Origin: Prunella strophiata
Taxonomy: Eukaryota > Chordata > Aves > Passeriformes > Prunellidae
Direction of reading: 5' to 3'
Assembly: GCA_036583965.1 (NCBI GenBank)
Contig: JAZBQD010000022.1
Location: 2,786,001-2,850,000 of the forward strand
Length of the DNA: 64,000 nt
The stretch's first letter is position 1; each line of letters begins with the position of its first letter. Position numbers and translations under genes: made by a program. Shown piece after piece: positions 46,589-59,039 of this stretch. The notes beneath the pieces were generated by a model, which saw only the letters and a list, made by a program, of their open reading frames with translations, made no database searches and was not told the origin of the DNA.

Positions 46589-48993
46589 GAAAATAGGCAA
46601 AGCTGCAAATGCTTGTTGATTCCATTGATTTCCCAGTTTGGTCATTTCCCAGCTCTCCCTGGTGGAAGTGAGTGAGATTCCACCAGAGCTGGCTCAGGGC
46701 TGCCCATCCCAACATCCTCACGCCGTGTCAGCCACCTCAGCCTTGGACATGTGGAGCTGGGCTTTGATGGGCAGGAAGAAGGAAAAAAAAATAAACCAGA
46801 CCAAGCCGAACCGGGCTGTTTTGATGGCAAGAACCCAAATGTCCCTCTGCACCCTGACCTTCATTGTGTGGGGAAGGAGGGAACGACTGGGAAAACGTGA
46901 TAAGGACTGCCCGGGGGTGACAGCGACCGGGGCTGGAGCCACACGTGCCAGCACATGCAGTGAGTCTGTCCCTGTGGAATGTGGAGTTCTGGTGGTTTGG
47001 GATGGCACAGGGGCTGGGGGAGAGGGGCTCTGGCTGGTCAGGAGCCAGGAGGAATCACAATGCCCAAAGAAGAGTCAGGACTGGGAGAGCTGAGGGGGAA
47101 GAGGCTGCTCTGGGGAGCTGCTCAGGGAAAGTCTGCAGGGGCTCTTCTCTGTGCCCAAACTGGGGGTGCAGGGTGGGAAATCACTGCCTGGGGGCTTCTC
47201 TCACCTGGGATCCTGCCTCACCCCTCATCCACAGGAGGCAGGGCTGCTTTGGGGAGCAGGAGTGGGGACAGCAGTCCTTGTCCCCCCGGGGCTGGGGGAT
47301 GATGTGCTGTGCCACCCCTGCTCCAGGAGCAATTAGGGCCAACCTTTAACCGTGTTAATTTGATGGGGCTGAAGGAACTGTTTACATTCACCTTCCCCTG
47401 TGTTTGGTTTGTGATAGCAGCAGAGCAGGAGGCAATGCTGTGGGTGTCCCATTCTCAGCAGATTTAGGGGGGTTTCCTATGGGAAAAGCAGTGATAGAGC
47501 CCTGGCAGGCACCCATCCAGCTCCTTCCCCTGATTTTTTTTAAATTTATGTTTAGCTTTTACCTCATCTCAAATAAGAAGAGTGATTTAAAACCCTTTGC
47601 AATAAAACAATTCAAACAGAAGCCGTTCTGCAGTGCTGTATAATGGGAAAGAAGGTTCTTGCTATTTGCTTAATTACAGGTTTTTGTTTGTCCAGTACTT
47701 GTGGGTGAATTGTTTGCAAATAACAGCTGAGTTTATTCATGCTCAGAGTCATGAGTCCTGAGATTAGAGCTGGGAGACAGGAGCTGGAGGGTGCTCAGGG
47801 CTGTGGGTGACCCCTGGGAAGTCCCAGGAGGAGCTGGAGGGACCTGGGGTCGTGTGCTGGATCCTCAGAGGAGCTGCAGGGCTGAGATGCTGCTCTGTTG
47901 GAGCTGCCTGCCTCCCACAATATGGTTTTAATCACGTGCAGTTTATCCTTTTATAAATTGCAGATAAGGATTAACTGCTTTATGGAGTTCCTGTAAAACA
48001 CAGTCTGTTAATGGGAGTGAGCTGAGGTTGCCTGGGCTCTGGAAGCCTGGATTCAGCCTGTCAGGCCAGGCCATGGACTGCCAGGTGTTTCCTGACCTCC
48101 TCCTGCATGTCTGCAGGAGATAACACCTCTCCTTAGGGCTTCTTCCCTAGTTTATGGTGCAGATAAGGGAGTTTTGGGGTGCTGGAAGGAGCAGTGGCTG
48201 CCAGGTGATGCCATGCTGAGCGTAGGTGGTTCAGACTTGGGATGGACACGGGATCTGTGTGAGCACAGCTGGTCCCAGCCAGTTTTGGGGCCATCCTGCT
48301 GCTGTGATGTCCCAGCTCTGGAGCTCGGGGACCTCCTGAGAGCCTCCAGACTGATGGAAATGGCAGCTGCCCTGAGCACAGGGAACAGGGAAGTGACACC
48401 AGGCAGGGAGATGCAGCCCCAGCCAGCAAAAACAAAGAGCAGGACACAAACACCTCCCTGCACCCACCCACCTGCCTCTCCAAGGGCTGCACAGAGCACA
48501 GCCCAGATAGGAAACTGCTCCCAAAGTGAAGAAACCCCAAAGTTTGCAGCCTGCACAGCGGGGAAAAGGCACCACAAAATCGTGACCGTGCTGCTGTGGC
48601 GATGGAGGCTGCAGGAATCATCCCGTGAGGAGCCCACCCAAGGGCAGCAGCCCCTTCTCTCCACCTCCCAGCCCCGAGTGAGCCCCGCAGCGGGGCTGCC
48701 CGCTGCCCCAGGAGCGCTGCAGGTGTTGGAGGGGATCGGAGGTGACTCAGGTGTGACTCAGGGCACAGTCACGCAGCGGAGCTGCGCTCGCCCCGGCCTG
48801 CGCTCGCCCATTGCGCTGGGGGTGATGCGGAGCCGGCACGGAGCCGAGCCCGGTGCCGAGTGTGGGAAAAGCGCAATCGCTGCGAACAATCAGAGGCAAA
48901 GCCGGCAGCAGCACGCAGCGAGCCAGAGAGGAATTTGGAGACGCATTCCAGCGGGAATGACAGAGGAGGGGCTGGGAGCTGGGCCGGGAGTGC

Positions 48994-48998
<5 letters not shown>
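46587..48998. other. Intergenic, no gene seen
   Basis: Contains the candidate regulatory islet at 47500-48010 and a small CpG-rich patch at about 48775-48870. The 308-residue open frame here spans a poly(A) tract and has no homology. Confidence 0.5.
47500..48010. promoter_or_regulatory. AT-rich candidate enhancer islet
   Basis: Non-repetitive AT-rich stretch with TTGCTTAATTACAGG, GAATTGTTTGCAAATAACAG (forkhead-like), TTTTAATCACGTG and GCAGATAAGGATTAACTG, the last combining a GATA site and a bicoid-type GGATTA. No coding signal. Confidence 0.3.

Positions 48999-49029
<31 letters not shown>
48999..49029 (+). repeat. Poly(A) run, 31 bases
   Basis: Pure A homopolymer with no retroelement recognised before it. 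Confidence 0.95.
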
Positions 49030-49030
<1 letters not shown>

Positions 49031-50884
49031 ATGCTCCGATTTGTTTTGGTTTTTTCTCCTTCTCTGCAGAGCTGTCCCGCCCCGCCTGGCTTTCGAGTAA
49101 AGCGCTGGGTGCTGCAGGCACGGAGGGAGCCGGGACACGGCGAGCCCTGCTGGCACCGGCGCCAAGGACAGATCTGCTGTCCCCTCTCGACCTCAGCTGT
49201 GCCCCCTGTGACCGGCATCAGGGACACGGGGACCCGGCTCCACCGGCCACGTGTGGCCAGACCCTTCTGCCTCCTGGCAATAGATGGCCCGTGTGCCAGG
49301 AGCCACCCACAAATGGCTGAGAGTGCCAGCTCAGCACCCATCTCCTGGCTGGCACTGCCAAGGCTGCTGGCTCTGGGCAGGCTGCTTCCCATGCCGTGAC
49401 TCAGTTTCCCCTGAAACAATGACAGCACGTGTCTGCACCTTGGAGACCAGCAAGGCTTTGCCTGGGAGGGGATCAGCTTTGGGGACAGGGACATGTCCCT
49501 GTGTGTGCCTTACATCCAGAGTGGTGGCACTCGGGAGCCGTGGTGACACCAGGCTGGTGTCACTGGTCAGCAGAGCATGTCCCCGAGGGGCTGCGGCACA
49601 GCTCCATCGCTCCCTCCCCTCCCAGCGGCTCCTCCCGGCTCTTCCTGCCCCACTTTGTGCCTTTGCATTGCCCAATAAAGGAAAAGCAGAATGGAGCAGG
49701 GGGAGTGGATGCTGGCAGGGCCAGGGGCACAGGGTGACAGCAGCACAGCCCTCTGGCACCGCTGTGTGGCACAGGGCAGGGCACGGAGGTTCTGGAAGCT
49801 GCTCAGGCTCCGAGGTAGGACCTGGGCTGGCAAGGATGGTTTTCTCTCGCCCACTGCCCTGCAGGGACACGTTCAAGGCTGTGGCGGTCCCAGAGAGCCC
49901 TGGCGGTCACCAACAGTGCTGCCGGTGTCCCCTCACCCTGCCGGGCAGACCCAGAGGGCCGAGAGGGGACAGGAATTCGGATTTCAGCAGATTCACGGCC
50001 ACCTCCCCATCCTCGGTGCCCATCTCCACCTCGCCCCACCGGCATCACCCTCGTCCCTTGCCCGGGCACCGGTGGGCAGAGGCTCCTCCCGGGCACACGG
50101 AGGGATCTCTGGCCGTGTTTCACTCCTTGCTCCAGGCAGAGCAGCCGTCCGGGAGCTAAAAGCGCTCAATTGTTCACTGATGCTTTTCTTTGAAGCCCTC
50201 ATTCATCCTCCAAGGTCTGTATTGATTGGGGACTCCAGGAAAGCATCTGCCCTTCTCTGCCTTCATCAATGACTTTCCCACATTAATCCACCTCTTCCCT
50301 TGATAACCACACTAATTACTCTCGGCTAAGTTGACTCTGGCAGGGCACTGGAGGCTGGGAGGGGGAACCTGCTCCAGCCTGGCTGGGCCTTAAAGCTGCA
50401 GCTCTGCCCAGAGCCAGGCCCCGGGGCTGGAGGGAACTGGCCAGACTGGGAATGTGAGCACCAGGGCATGGGGCTGGCCCAGGGCAGCACACGAGCTGGG
50501 GGGGTGTGTGCTGCTGGGAGAGCTGCTTGCTTTCCATTGTTGAGGCTTTTGTACCTGCCAGGGAATCCCTGATGATTTTTCAGGGATGATGATGATGATG
50601 ATCCCAGACTGTATCCCCATGCACACCCACCCTCCCTGCCTGCCTCTGCCGGGCCTGGGGCTCCAGGGCCTTTCTCCCTTGTGCTGCAGGGGGTTTAGGC
50701 CACCACGGGAGGTTCACAGCCTCAGCCCGGGGTGGTCTAGGCACGAGATGAGATCTTTTCCATGTCTGCATCTGGGTTTCCTTGAGGGGGAACGAGAGGA
50801 AGAGAGTTCTTTGACCTCAGCCACGGTCAGGCTGAGCTGAGGCTCAGGAGGAAGGAGCTGGGTAGAGGGAATCCCACATCCAGG
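49030..50884. other. Intergenic, no gene seen
   Basis: GC-rich unique DNA; a short (GAT)n run lies at about 50584-50602. No exon recognised. Confidence 0.5.
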
Positions 50885-50942
50885 GAAGAAATGATTCCTA
50901 ATATCCAACCTAAAGCTCCTCTGGTGCAACTTGAGGTCCTCC
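50885..50942 (-). repeat. CR1 LINE 3' region fragment
   Basis: GATTCCTAATATCCAACCTA, CCTCTGGTGCAACTTGAGG is the well-known CR1 segment upstream of its tail, in reverse orientation. It is cut off on both sides and is a separate insertion from the CR1 at 51.4 kb. Confidence 0.75.
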
Positions 50943-51370
50943 CAGCAGGAATGGTGCTGTCAGGGGGGGCTGCAGTAAGCAGAGAGAGAAAACCCTCCTG
51001 CATGCTTGTGGTGGCTTCCACTGGTGCCTGTGGGGACACGGGTGGCAGGGGGACATGGGGGGCTCTGCTGGGCCCCCATGGGGGGACAGGACACCCCGGG
51101 CTGGCCCCCAGTGTGTCCCCTGCAGCCATTCCTGAGGTGGAGCCGCCACCTAGTGACACATGGATGGGCTTCCCCAGCCTCCCCAGGGCAGGGGTGGCCC
51201 TGGCCCTGTGCTTGTCCCTGTCCCCACCATCCCCAGCTCCTCAGGGCTGAGGGGACAAAGCCAGAGCCAGGTGAAGAAGCAGGATTGGGGTTCCTTCTCC
51301 TCACTCTTTCAGGGTGAGGCAGTGCATAAGCCCCGAAGGATGCAGTGTTGGTTATTAATTTATTTAATTG

Positions 51371-51560
51371 TAGAACCATTAAGGTTGGAAAGCCCTCAAG
51401 GATCATGGCTAACCCAGCACCAACCTGCTCACCATGTCCCCAACATCCCACACACCTTTTGGACCCTTCCCAAGCAGCCTGTTCCCCCTGGACACCACCC
51501 TGAGTGCAGCAGGGAGATCCCAACCCTTTGGATGCCCACCACGGGGGGCTCACCCCTGTC
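51371..51560 (-). repeat. CR1 LINE 3' end
   Basis: Reverse-orientation CR1 tail: TAGAACCATTAAGGTTGGAA, AAGGATCATGGCTAACCC, CACCATGTCCCC, CACACCTTTTGGACCC, AAGCAGCCTGTTCCCCCTGG. It lacks the terminal octamers, and its right edge fades into unique DNA. Confidence 0.75.
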
Positions 51561-53262
51561 CCCTGAGCCACTGGCAGTGACAACCAACCCTTGCCTGCCC
51601 CCTGCCATGGCAGTGTGAAGCCTTCCCCACCTCAAACTGCTCCTTCAGCACACTCAGACCCATCATCATATCTTTAAACCCCCCACACCGTCCTCTTTCT
51701 GCCTCAAGACCTGAACAAAGGCAGTGGCCGTCCCGTCTCTTGTCCCTCTTCCATTTTCCTCCCGCTGGCTGCCGAGAAAAGGGATTCAGCCGTGCCCACT
51801 GCTTGTGAAAAGCCCCCGCCTGCCTTGTGTTTTATGAAGGAAAATCTCCTTGGGAGAGCAGCCAAACGTTCCCAGCCTCCTGCTGGGTGTTTCAGACGGG
51901 AGAGCTGAGGATGCACGGCGGCCCCCGGGCCTGGGGGGAGCACGGGGGGACAGGGCTGGGCTCTGCAAACCCACCCCAGACTGCACAGGGACGCCAGGGC
52001 AGGAGGGCACCGCGGGGCTTGGCTGGCCAGAGATGGCTCTGCTGCCTCAGGGGAGGGAGCTTTGCCGTGGGGCTGGGGCTGCTGAGATCCCAGCACATCC
52101 CTGGGCACAGGATGTGGGAAGGTGGGGCTGTGTGTGCTGTGCCCTGGGTGCTGGGTGCCCTCCCTCTCCTCTCTGCAACTCCTCCATTATCCCCATCCCT
52201 TTCATCTCCTTTCCCTTTCTCTTTCCTCCTGCTCTTCTTCCCACACTCCCCCTCTCTGCACCTCTCCTGGACCACACATCCCCACGCACTGGAGACCTCT
52301 CAGACCCAGCAGCTCTTTCAAAAGCATCCAAGAGGCCCCGGGGGCTCCAGCCCACCAAATCAAACTCAAATTTGCAGCTTATATGCAAACATGATGTGTG
52401 TGGACGCCGAGGCTGTGCTGGCACACACAGGGGAGTAAACAGAAACACATGGCTGAGCCTGGAGGAGCAGCAGCTCCGGCTGAGAGCTTTGGGGAGGGAT
52501 TTGAAGCAGATTTGGGGAGGGATTTTAACCAGAGGGGGTGAGTCAGGTCCCACTGCAGCTCCAGGGGCACTGCCAGGCACAGTTCCCACGGCTGTGTCCT
52601 GGCAAGGCTGGTCTTGAGGGCTCAGACAGAGAGCTGGGGGGCAACCAGAGGTTTCTGCTCTGTAGCTGAACTGAAAACCACGAGGGCAAAGTCAGACAGG
52701 CTCAGACCCAAAGGGAGAATCTCTGCCTTGTTTCCTTTTCTGGTTCATTGTGCAAATGCTGTGCTCCACACGAAATTAAAACCTTCCTTTCTTTCTTGGG
52801 GGCCTGTTCAATATCCTTTAAAGGCTTTTTCTCTTTCTTTTGAGGCTGGGAGCAATTTCTCAGGGAAAATGCTGCTCGCCAAAAGCACGTTTCCTATCTG
52901 ACAATGATGAGACAAAAAACATTTAGCAGCTCAGGAATTAAACTTGTTGTTGGCAAGCCTTGGTGCAAAGTATTTCAATGTTTTTATTGCATCCATCCTT
53001 CCTCCTCTTTCCCTGTGAAGCTGCTGCCTCAATTTGACCCACGCCAGCAGACAGCTTCACACGTTTTCCAACTTTGAGCCTCTTATTTGTGAAACCAAAG
53101 GAGCCTGTGCTCTTGCACAGCTCAGCTCCTGCTAGCGTGGCTCTCCCACTCCACCTTCCTGTCGCCTGCAGCTGCTGCTACTCCTTGCTTCAGTGTGTTT
53201 TCTCAGTCTAAAGGTTTCCTGAAATGTGTTCTTTGAGGCTTGAAAAAATGTCAAAAAGAAAA

Positions 53263-53263
<1 letters not shown>
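51561..53263. other. Intergenic, no gene seen
   Basis: Unique sequence with pyrimidine-rich stretches (52190-52265). Open frames up to 255 residues show no family features. Confidence 0.5.

Positions 53264-53305
<42 letters not shown>
53264..53305 (+). repeat. Poly(A) run, 42 bases
   Basis: Pure A homopolymer followed by A/G-rich sequence to about 53327. No retroelement body recognised. Confidence 0.95.
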
Positions 53306-53307
<2 letters not shown>

Positions 53308-55039
53308 AAAAGAAGGAGAAGAAAAAAGCCTCTGGCCCTCCAGTGCTGGTGCATCCCAGATGCTGTGGTGAGTCCCCCCGAGGTGGGGACATTCCCTGTG
53401 CTATCCAGCAGTGGGATACACGGATTTTTTTGCACAGGAGCACTCCCCCCTTTCCACAATTTCCACCTCTCTGAAGCAGACAGGAGTGAAGGAGGGAGAA
53501 CAGCAGCTCTCCCTTTCCTCCCCTCTGCCTCTCCCTTTGCACAGCAGTGCGAGGTGCAGCCTCCAGCCCCAGCATTCCCTCTCCTTGGGCTTTCCCAGCT
53601 GGGAAATCCTGGTGAGCCCTTGGGGGAAGGCACCGGGGGCTGGAGATGGCAGATCCCCATCAGGGAGAGTGTGGATGCCTTTCTGAGTGCAGGAGCAGCC
53701 ACAGCGGGGTGTGCTTCCCCTTCCTAAGCAAGGACAGGCAGCTCCTGCTCCTCCCGGGCGTTTCTCCCCTTCCTGACTCTTGGCTCTGCTTCCTCCTCCT
53801 CCTCCTCCTCGCCTCATGGTCTATATTTAGTCCCAACCCCTTTTGCACAACTCCCGAGGAGTGCCAGCCCTGGCAGGCTCGGGGCTGGGTTGTTTCTGGG
53901 GCAGGGAATAATGATAATTTTCAATTAATGATAATAACCAATAATGATAATTTTCCCTGCCACGCTGGGGGCTGCCTCACAGCTCTGCCTCCAAACGGGA
54001 TTTAGCCAGAGCAGCAGATGAGAAAGATGCAAGGAAACCTCCCAGGGAGGCCAGAGGAGGGCAGAAGGAGGCAGAGGGACAGAGCCCAGCTCCTGTGCTC
54101 AGCCTGAGCGTCCCAGCCCTGTGTCTGGGCTCTGCCTGGCCTGCAGGGACACGGTGGCTCTGGCTGTCCCCTGTCACAGCCCGCTGGCCCCGAGGCTCTG
54201 CCCAGCCCCTCCATCCCAGGGATGCCTTTGGGGAAGGGTTTCCCACACCTCTGGTTCACAGCAGGCACAGAAGGAAGGGAGATAAGGGCTTGCATGGGAT
54301 GTCTCCCTGCCTCCCTCTCCCCTCCACATCAAAGCCCCGGGGTTATCTCCAGGTCCTGCCTGGCTCTGGGGCTCCTTCCAGCCACGCTGGGAGGGGATGG
54401 GGTCAGCTCTGGCTCAGTGACTGAGCAGCTCTGTCAAAATTTCTGTGCCCCTCAGGCCTCCCTGAGCCTGGCCTGGGAGCTGCTGCTGGGGTCCTGCTGC
54501 CCCGGGGTGAGGGGAGAAGGGAACTGTGGCTGCAGTTTGGGGCTGGCAGGGAAGCTCTTTCCTCCCTGTTCTGAGGTGGGATCGTGGGAAGGCTGTGGCA
54601 GCAGGGAGATGGATGGGCTCAGGGTGGAGAGCAGCAGTGGGGGGAGCTCAGCCCCTTGAGGAGGAGGATGAGGCACAGCAGGAGGGTAAAAGTCAACATC
54701 TTTCCCTTTCCCAGCTCCTCCAGGTCAGAGGGAGCTTCCCGAGGTGATCACCTGGGGAAGGCAGTGAGGGGCTGGGGGGCTCAGCCCCACTCAGGGACAG
54801 CCACCCTGAGCCCAGTGGGACAGTGGGGACAGCTACCATGACAGACACCCTCATCCCAGCCTGGAAAAGGGCACCCACACCCCCATGGACACAGAAACAC
54901 TGAGGGGGGACAGAGCTCCCAGCTGGAGGGGGCAGGAGAGCAGAGGACACTGGGGGTCTCAGGCTGTGTTCTCAGTGGGTGTCAGGGGTCTCTCAGGAGC
55001 TGGAGATGACCCTGATCTGTTTGGGAGTCTCTGTGTCCC
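53306..55039. other. Intergenic, no gene seen
   Basis: Includes a (TCC)n run at about 53792-53811 and the AT-rich hairpin at 53901-53962. Otherwise unique GC-rich sequence without exon signals. Confidence 0.5.
53901..53962. repeat. AT-rich duplicated block inside an 8-bp inverted stem
   Basis: GGCAGGGA on the left pairs with TCCCTGCC on the right. Between them lie two copies of AATAATGATAATTTTC(C) and a related AATTAATGATAATAACC, so a stem-loop with an AT-rich loop can be drawn. Confidence 0.6.
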
Positions 55040-55600
55040 AGCCCCAGAACCAAAGAAGGAGTCAGGAGTCTTCTTGTGCAGTTTCCAAGGTTGTTTATTG
55101 TTTCTTATCTAACAAATTTTCTCCCTGACCAGCCCAGGTCAGTCCCAGGCACACTTCCCACCTCTGGGGTGGTGTTGTCTTTTTACACTAAAAACTACCT
55201 GTACATTATTTACAGTTATTTTCCAATACTTATCACCTGTGTTACACAGTCCAACTCTGCTCTAAACCAATCCAAAAGTGCCACCATCACCCAGAAGATG
55301 GAGGCTGTGAAGAAGGAGAAAGAAGGACAGAACACGCCCAAATTCCTCCATCTTGACCCCCAAACCCTCATTCTAAAAAAACCCAAAATTCTACTTTTTC
55401 ACCTTGTGATAAACTTATTAGTACTCTACTTAATTTTTGTGGCTTGCAACTCTTCATATAAGGTTGGTAATTTTTTCCATGGCTCAAAACCAAAGGCACA
55501 GGGGTCTTGTGCTCTGTGCCAAGGGCTCTGAGCCCCTGCCAGGGGCTGGAGCCACCCAGGGCAGCCAGAGGGATGTGCTGGGCTCTGACCAGTGGGCTCT
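55040..55600 (-). mobile_element. Endogenous retrovirus LTR, probable solo (boundaries approximate)
   Basis: The sequence resembles a common songbird LTR family that I recognise by its wording rather than by a database hit. On the minus strand an AATAAA signal lies at 55099-55094 and a degraded TATA-like TGTAAAAAG about 90 bases before it at 55188-55180. A U3-like region continues to about 55500-55600. No gag, pol or env coding is present on either side, so it is likely a solo LTR. The 151-residue open frame across it (plus strand) is accidental. Target-site duplications were not identified. It is in the same orientation as NOTCH1. Confidence 0.6.
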
Positions 55601-57339
55601 GAGCACAGCCCATGGGGACCTGGTGCTGCACAACTCGTGCCCTGAGCCCTCTGCATCCTGCCCCAGCCCTGGGGAAGCTCTGCAGCTTTGCTGGGTGTGA
55701 GATGAGGCCCAGACTCTGCTGCAGTTGCTGGGGTTTGATGTCGTTAATGTGACAAGTTGGATTAATTAAGTGCTTTTGGAGGCATTCCTGCCTTTCCCAG
55801 GGCTTTCACTTCAAAGGGAGGCAAACCACCAGAGCATCTCCCTGCCTGAAACGCCTCTGTGAGCCATGTCAGGGACTTCTGGGAGCATCAAAACCCTCCC
55901 TACTACCAAATCTGAGGTCTCAATTACCACTAAATCTAAGGTCTAGCCCACAACAGCCATGGGAACAGGACTGGAGCTTGCCTGCCCCATGCGGGTGCTC
56001 CCATTGCCCACTGGACTTTCTGTGCCCCCAGCTCTGCCCCAACACCCCAGGGAGCAGCTTCTGAGTGCCACTTTCTCCTCTGGCTGTGACCTGTGAGGCT
56101 GCAAACTCCAGGAGAACAAAGTGGCTTTTTTCTTAAAGTCCCCAAGAGGTGGAGAAGAAGTTTCACACTCCTGCTGGGTTTGTCCTCACGAGGTTTTGGA
56201 GTGCTTGGTAGCAAAGTGAGGCTGTCACAGAGCTCCCCTTGCATCTGTTTCCTTTGCCTGTGTGTCTGGCAGAGTCTTTTGCCCCAGTTTGCTGATTTTG
56301 TGACCATGGCCTTCAAACTCCCTGTGGAGAGGACAGCAGCTGTGAGAGGAGCACTCACCTGCACTGGAAGGGAGGAAAAGTGTTCTAAAGCTGGGGGAAA
56401 TGCTGCTTTTTATGTCAAAACAGCCCCTGGGAGCATTGCCATGGGGACAGCCCTGCCCCAAGGAGCCTCCAGGCTCACCTGGCAATGGCACAGAGAGGTG
56501 ACAGAGGGGACAAGTGTCCCTGCTGCCCCTCCAGCACATCAGGGCTGATTTGTTCCCAATTTGATGCTGTCCCCAACGCCCCAGCATGGACAAGGAGAGG
56601 GGACAGGTGACAGCAGCCAGCTGATCTGTGCTGGCAGCTCTCTCCTGACTGCAGCAGGGCAGAGCTGGGTGTCACTGCAGGCTGTGATGCCACATCCCTC
56701 CAGCCCTGCCTGCTGGCAGCATCAAGGGCAAGATTTGATGTTAAAGGTGCAGCAGAGAGCAAAAGTTGGAGCAGGGAGTGCAGAGCTCCCCCCTGCCTTC
56801 CCCAGGGATGCTCACTCCTTATCTAGCCCCACTCCCACTTCCTTCTGGGATGAACCAGGAATGGGTGGATTGGGTTTCCTTCACTTGGCCATTGGATGTG
56901 GCCAGCCCAGACCACCCCACAGGTGGGGAAGATCCCAATGTGTCCATTGGGATGGAGAATCAGCTGCTGGGCTGAGAATCAGCTGCTCTCTGGGGCTGCC
57001 ACACCAGGAAAACTCTGCAAAATTCACTTTGCAAAATTCACTTTCCAGGGCCTCTCCATGGGAAGGAAAGTGCAGGCACCGGGGCTCCAGTTACAATTAC
57101 AATGTATTTAACATTTCTGAGCTCAGCAGGGCCTCCTGCCTCACAAGTGGGTCACGCAGCCAGCCCCGAGCTGCAGTGTCAAACTGGCTCCAGGATTAAG
57201 TGTGGTGTAACTGGAGCCCTGAGCTGGGAGGGGGAGATTTCTCTGGCTGTGACTGTGGGAGCAGGGCTGGGATGAGCTCCCTGACCTGTGCACAGGGCTC
57301 AGCCATGTGTGGGCAGGGGGATGAGCAGTTGTGTGGCAC
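55601..57339. other. Intergenic, no gene seen
   Basis: Unique sequence of mixed GC; part of the left edge may still belong to the LTR. No exon recognised. Confidence 0.5.
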
Positions 57340-57440
57340 CATGTCCTTCGTGTCTGTACTTCTGGGAGCTGACCCCTTCTGCAGAGCTTTTGATGTTGTC
57401 CCCGAGGTGCTGCTGGGTGGGCTGGCCTAGCAGTGTTAGA
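57340..57440 (+). repeat. Possible decayed CR1 reverse-transcriptase fragment
   Basis: A short in-frame stretch reads CRAFDVVPEVLLGGLA and resembles the CR1 RT motif (K)AFDTV followed by (H)xxLLxKLA. It is heavily mutated and only about 30 codons long, so it could be chance. Confidence 0.3.
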
Positions 57441-57726
57441 TGAGAAGATCTCCACTAGCAAAGCCTCAAAATAAATGGTTACCACAGCTCCTTTTTGCAA
57501 GAAAGATCACAAATGTTCAATCTGCTCACTACTGGCTGAACTGGTACCCACTGCTCTTGTCCTTCCCCCCTCCCCAAAGCCCTGCTGGTGTTTCTTGTCC
57601 CCACTGCAATAATGTCTGTGTGTGGAGTTTCCTGTGGTGAAGCTGCTGGGGGAGACCTGGGTTTGTTTGTGGAGGCATTTCTGACTCTTGGCACTCCCAT
57701 AACAGAAAAACAAAACAAAAGCAGAG

Positions 57727-57815
57727 CTGGTTTTGGTTTAGTATCATGTATAGTATGGTGTGTAGACACAGTTTTGGTTTAAATCATGTTTTGGTTTAGT
57801 ATCATGTATAGACAT
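57727..57815. repeat. Tandem duplication of about 61 bp
   Basis: The block GTTTTGGTTTAGTATCATGT followed by ATAG occurs at about 57729 and again at about 57790, with related GTTTTGGTTTAAATCATG between them. Confidence 0.75.
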
Positions 57816-59039
57816 AGTATCACGTCACCCCAAGGAATGGAGAGTGAAACACCCATCACTCTGGCTTGGATCAGCACTTGCTTCACACTTTGAAATCTTG
57901 AAACGTTGGAGCAACATCATTTCCCAGCAGGGAAGAGAGGTGGTGACTCCCTGAAAAGCAACAATGGTCCTGGCTGGGCCATTTCCTCGAACGTGTGTCC
58001 CTGGTGGTCTGCACAGCCTGGGGCAGCAGCTTCTGCTCTCACAGAGACCCCACCTTCCCCTGCTTGACATTCTGGGAAGCCCAGCCTGTGCCATGAGGGA
58101 ATATGTGCCAGGAAGGGATTTTGAGAATTTCTTTCCAGCTGTGCAGGGAAAACAAAACCCTTGAGCTTTGATCAACCTGGCTCCGTCTGCGAGAGATCAA
58201 TCTGAAATCTGGGGGAAGTGCAAGTGAGAAAACAAATTTACTCTGTATTTCCTTGCTCAGAGAATGGAAGGAAAAAAGGGTTAGAATCAAAAACTCAGCT
58301 TTGCTGGGCTCTGCTTTGTCCTGTGGCTCTGCTTTCCCCCCTGAGCTATCAGGTCCTGTCCCCTGAGGCTGTTGGCAGCTCAGGAGGCACGGTGTGACCA
58401 TTGTGTCTGTGCAGATGGACACACTGACACACTGACAGACAGAGCAGCCACGGGCTCAGGGCTCCAGGGGCAGCCCCAGCCCAGCCTCAGGCTGCAGGAG
58501 AGGGATTTCACATCCTTTCTAGCACAGTCCCAGGGGTCAAGGGCTGCGGGGAAGCGTGAGCCTGCTGTAGTAGGAAAACAGGAAGGGCTGGTGGCAGGGA
58601 TTTGTGTCATTTAGCAGCCCCAGGGAGGTGTGGGGCATCACCACACGCTGGGTGTCCCTGTCCCTCCTGCTTTAGCCAGGGTGTCTTTGCTAGGACAGGG
58701 TGACACGAGGCGTGGCATCCCCCCTGGCATCCCTGCATCCATCCCCACAGGGTCAGGGCACTGTGGGTGCCACCAGGGAATGGGTTAGGATGCTGCTGTG
58801 ATGGATCCAGCAGGACAGCCTGTGTTACCTGTGCTCAAACTTCTGCCAAAATCTGCTCAAAGTCATCTGCCAAAAATGCCAGGTATAAACCATGCTGTAT
58901 TCCCAGGGAAACAACACTGCTGGCATGGTTTGGGGCTGAAGGAGTGTCCTGGAGAGCCTGGGAGCCCTTGGAAAGCTACAAATACAGAGAGGCAGCTGGG
59001 TGTCATTGGAACAGGCCCCTGGCTGGGTAATAATTACCA
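57816..59039. other. Intergenic, no gene seen
   Basis: Unique DNA with no recognisable exon or repeat family. Confidence 0.5.

Noticed and set aside
48174..49100. 308-residue open frame
   Set aside because: It runs through a 31-base poly(A) tract (poly-lysine), overlaps open frames on the other strand and has no domain.
55076..55531. A 151-residue plus-strand open frame
   Set aside because: It lies antisense across an LTR and has no retroviral or cellular domain.
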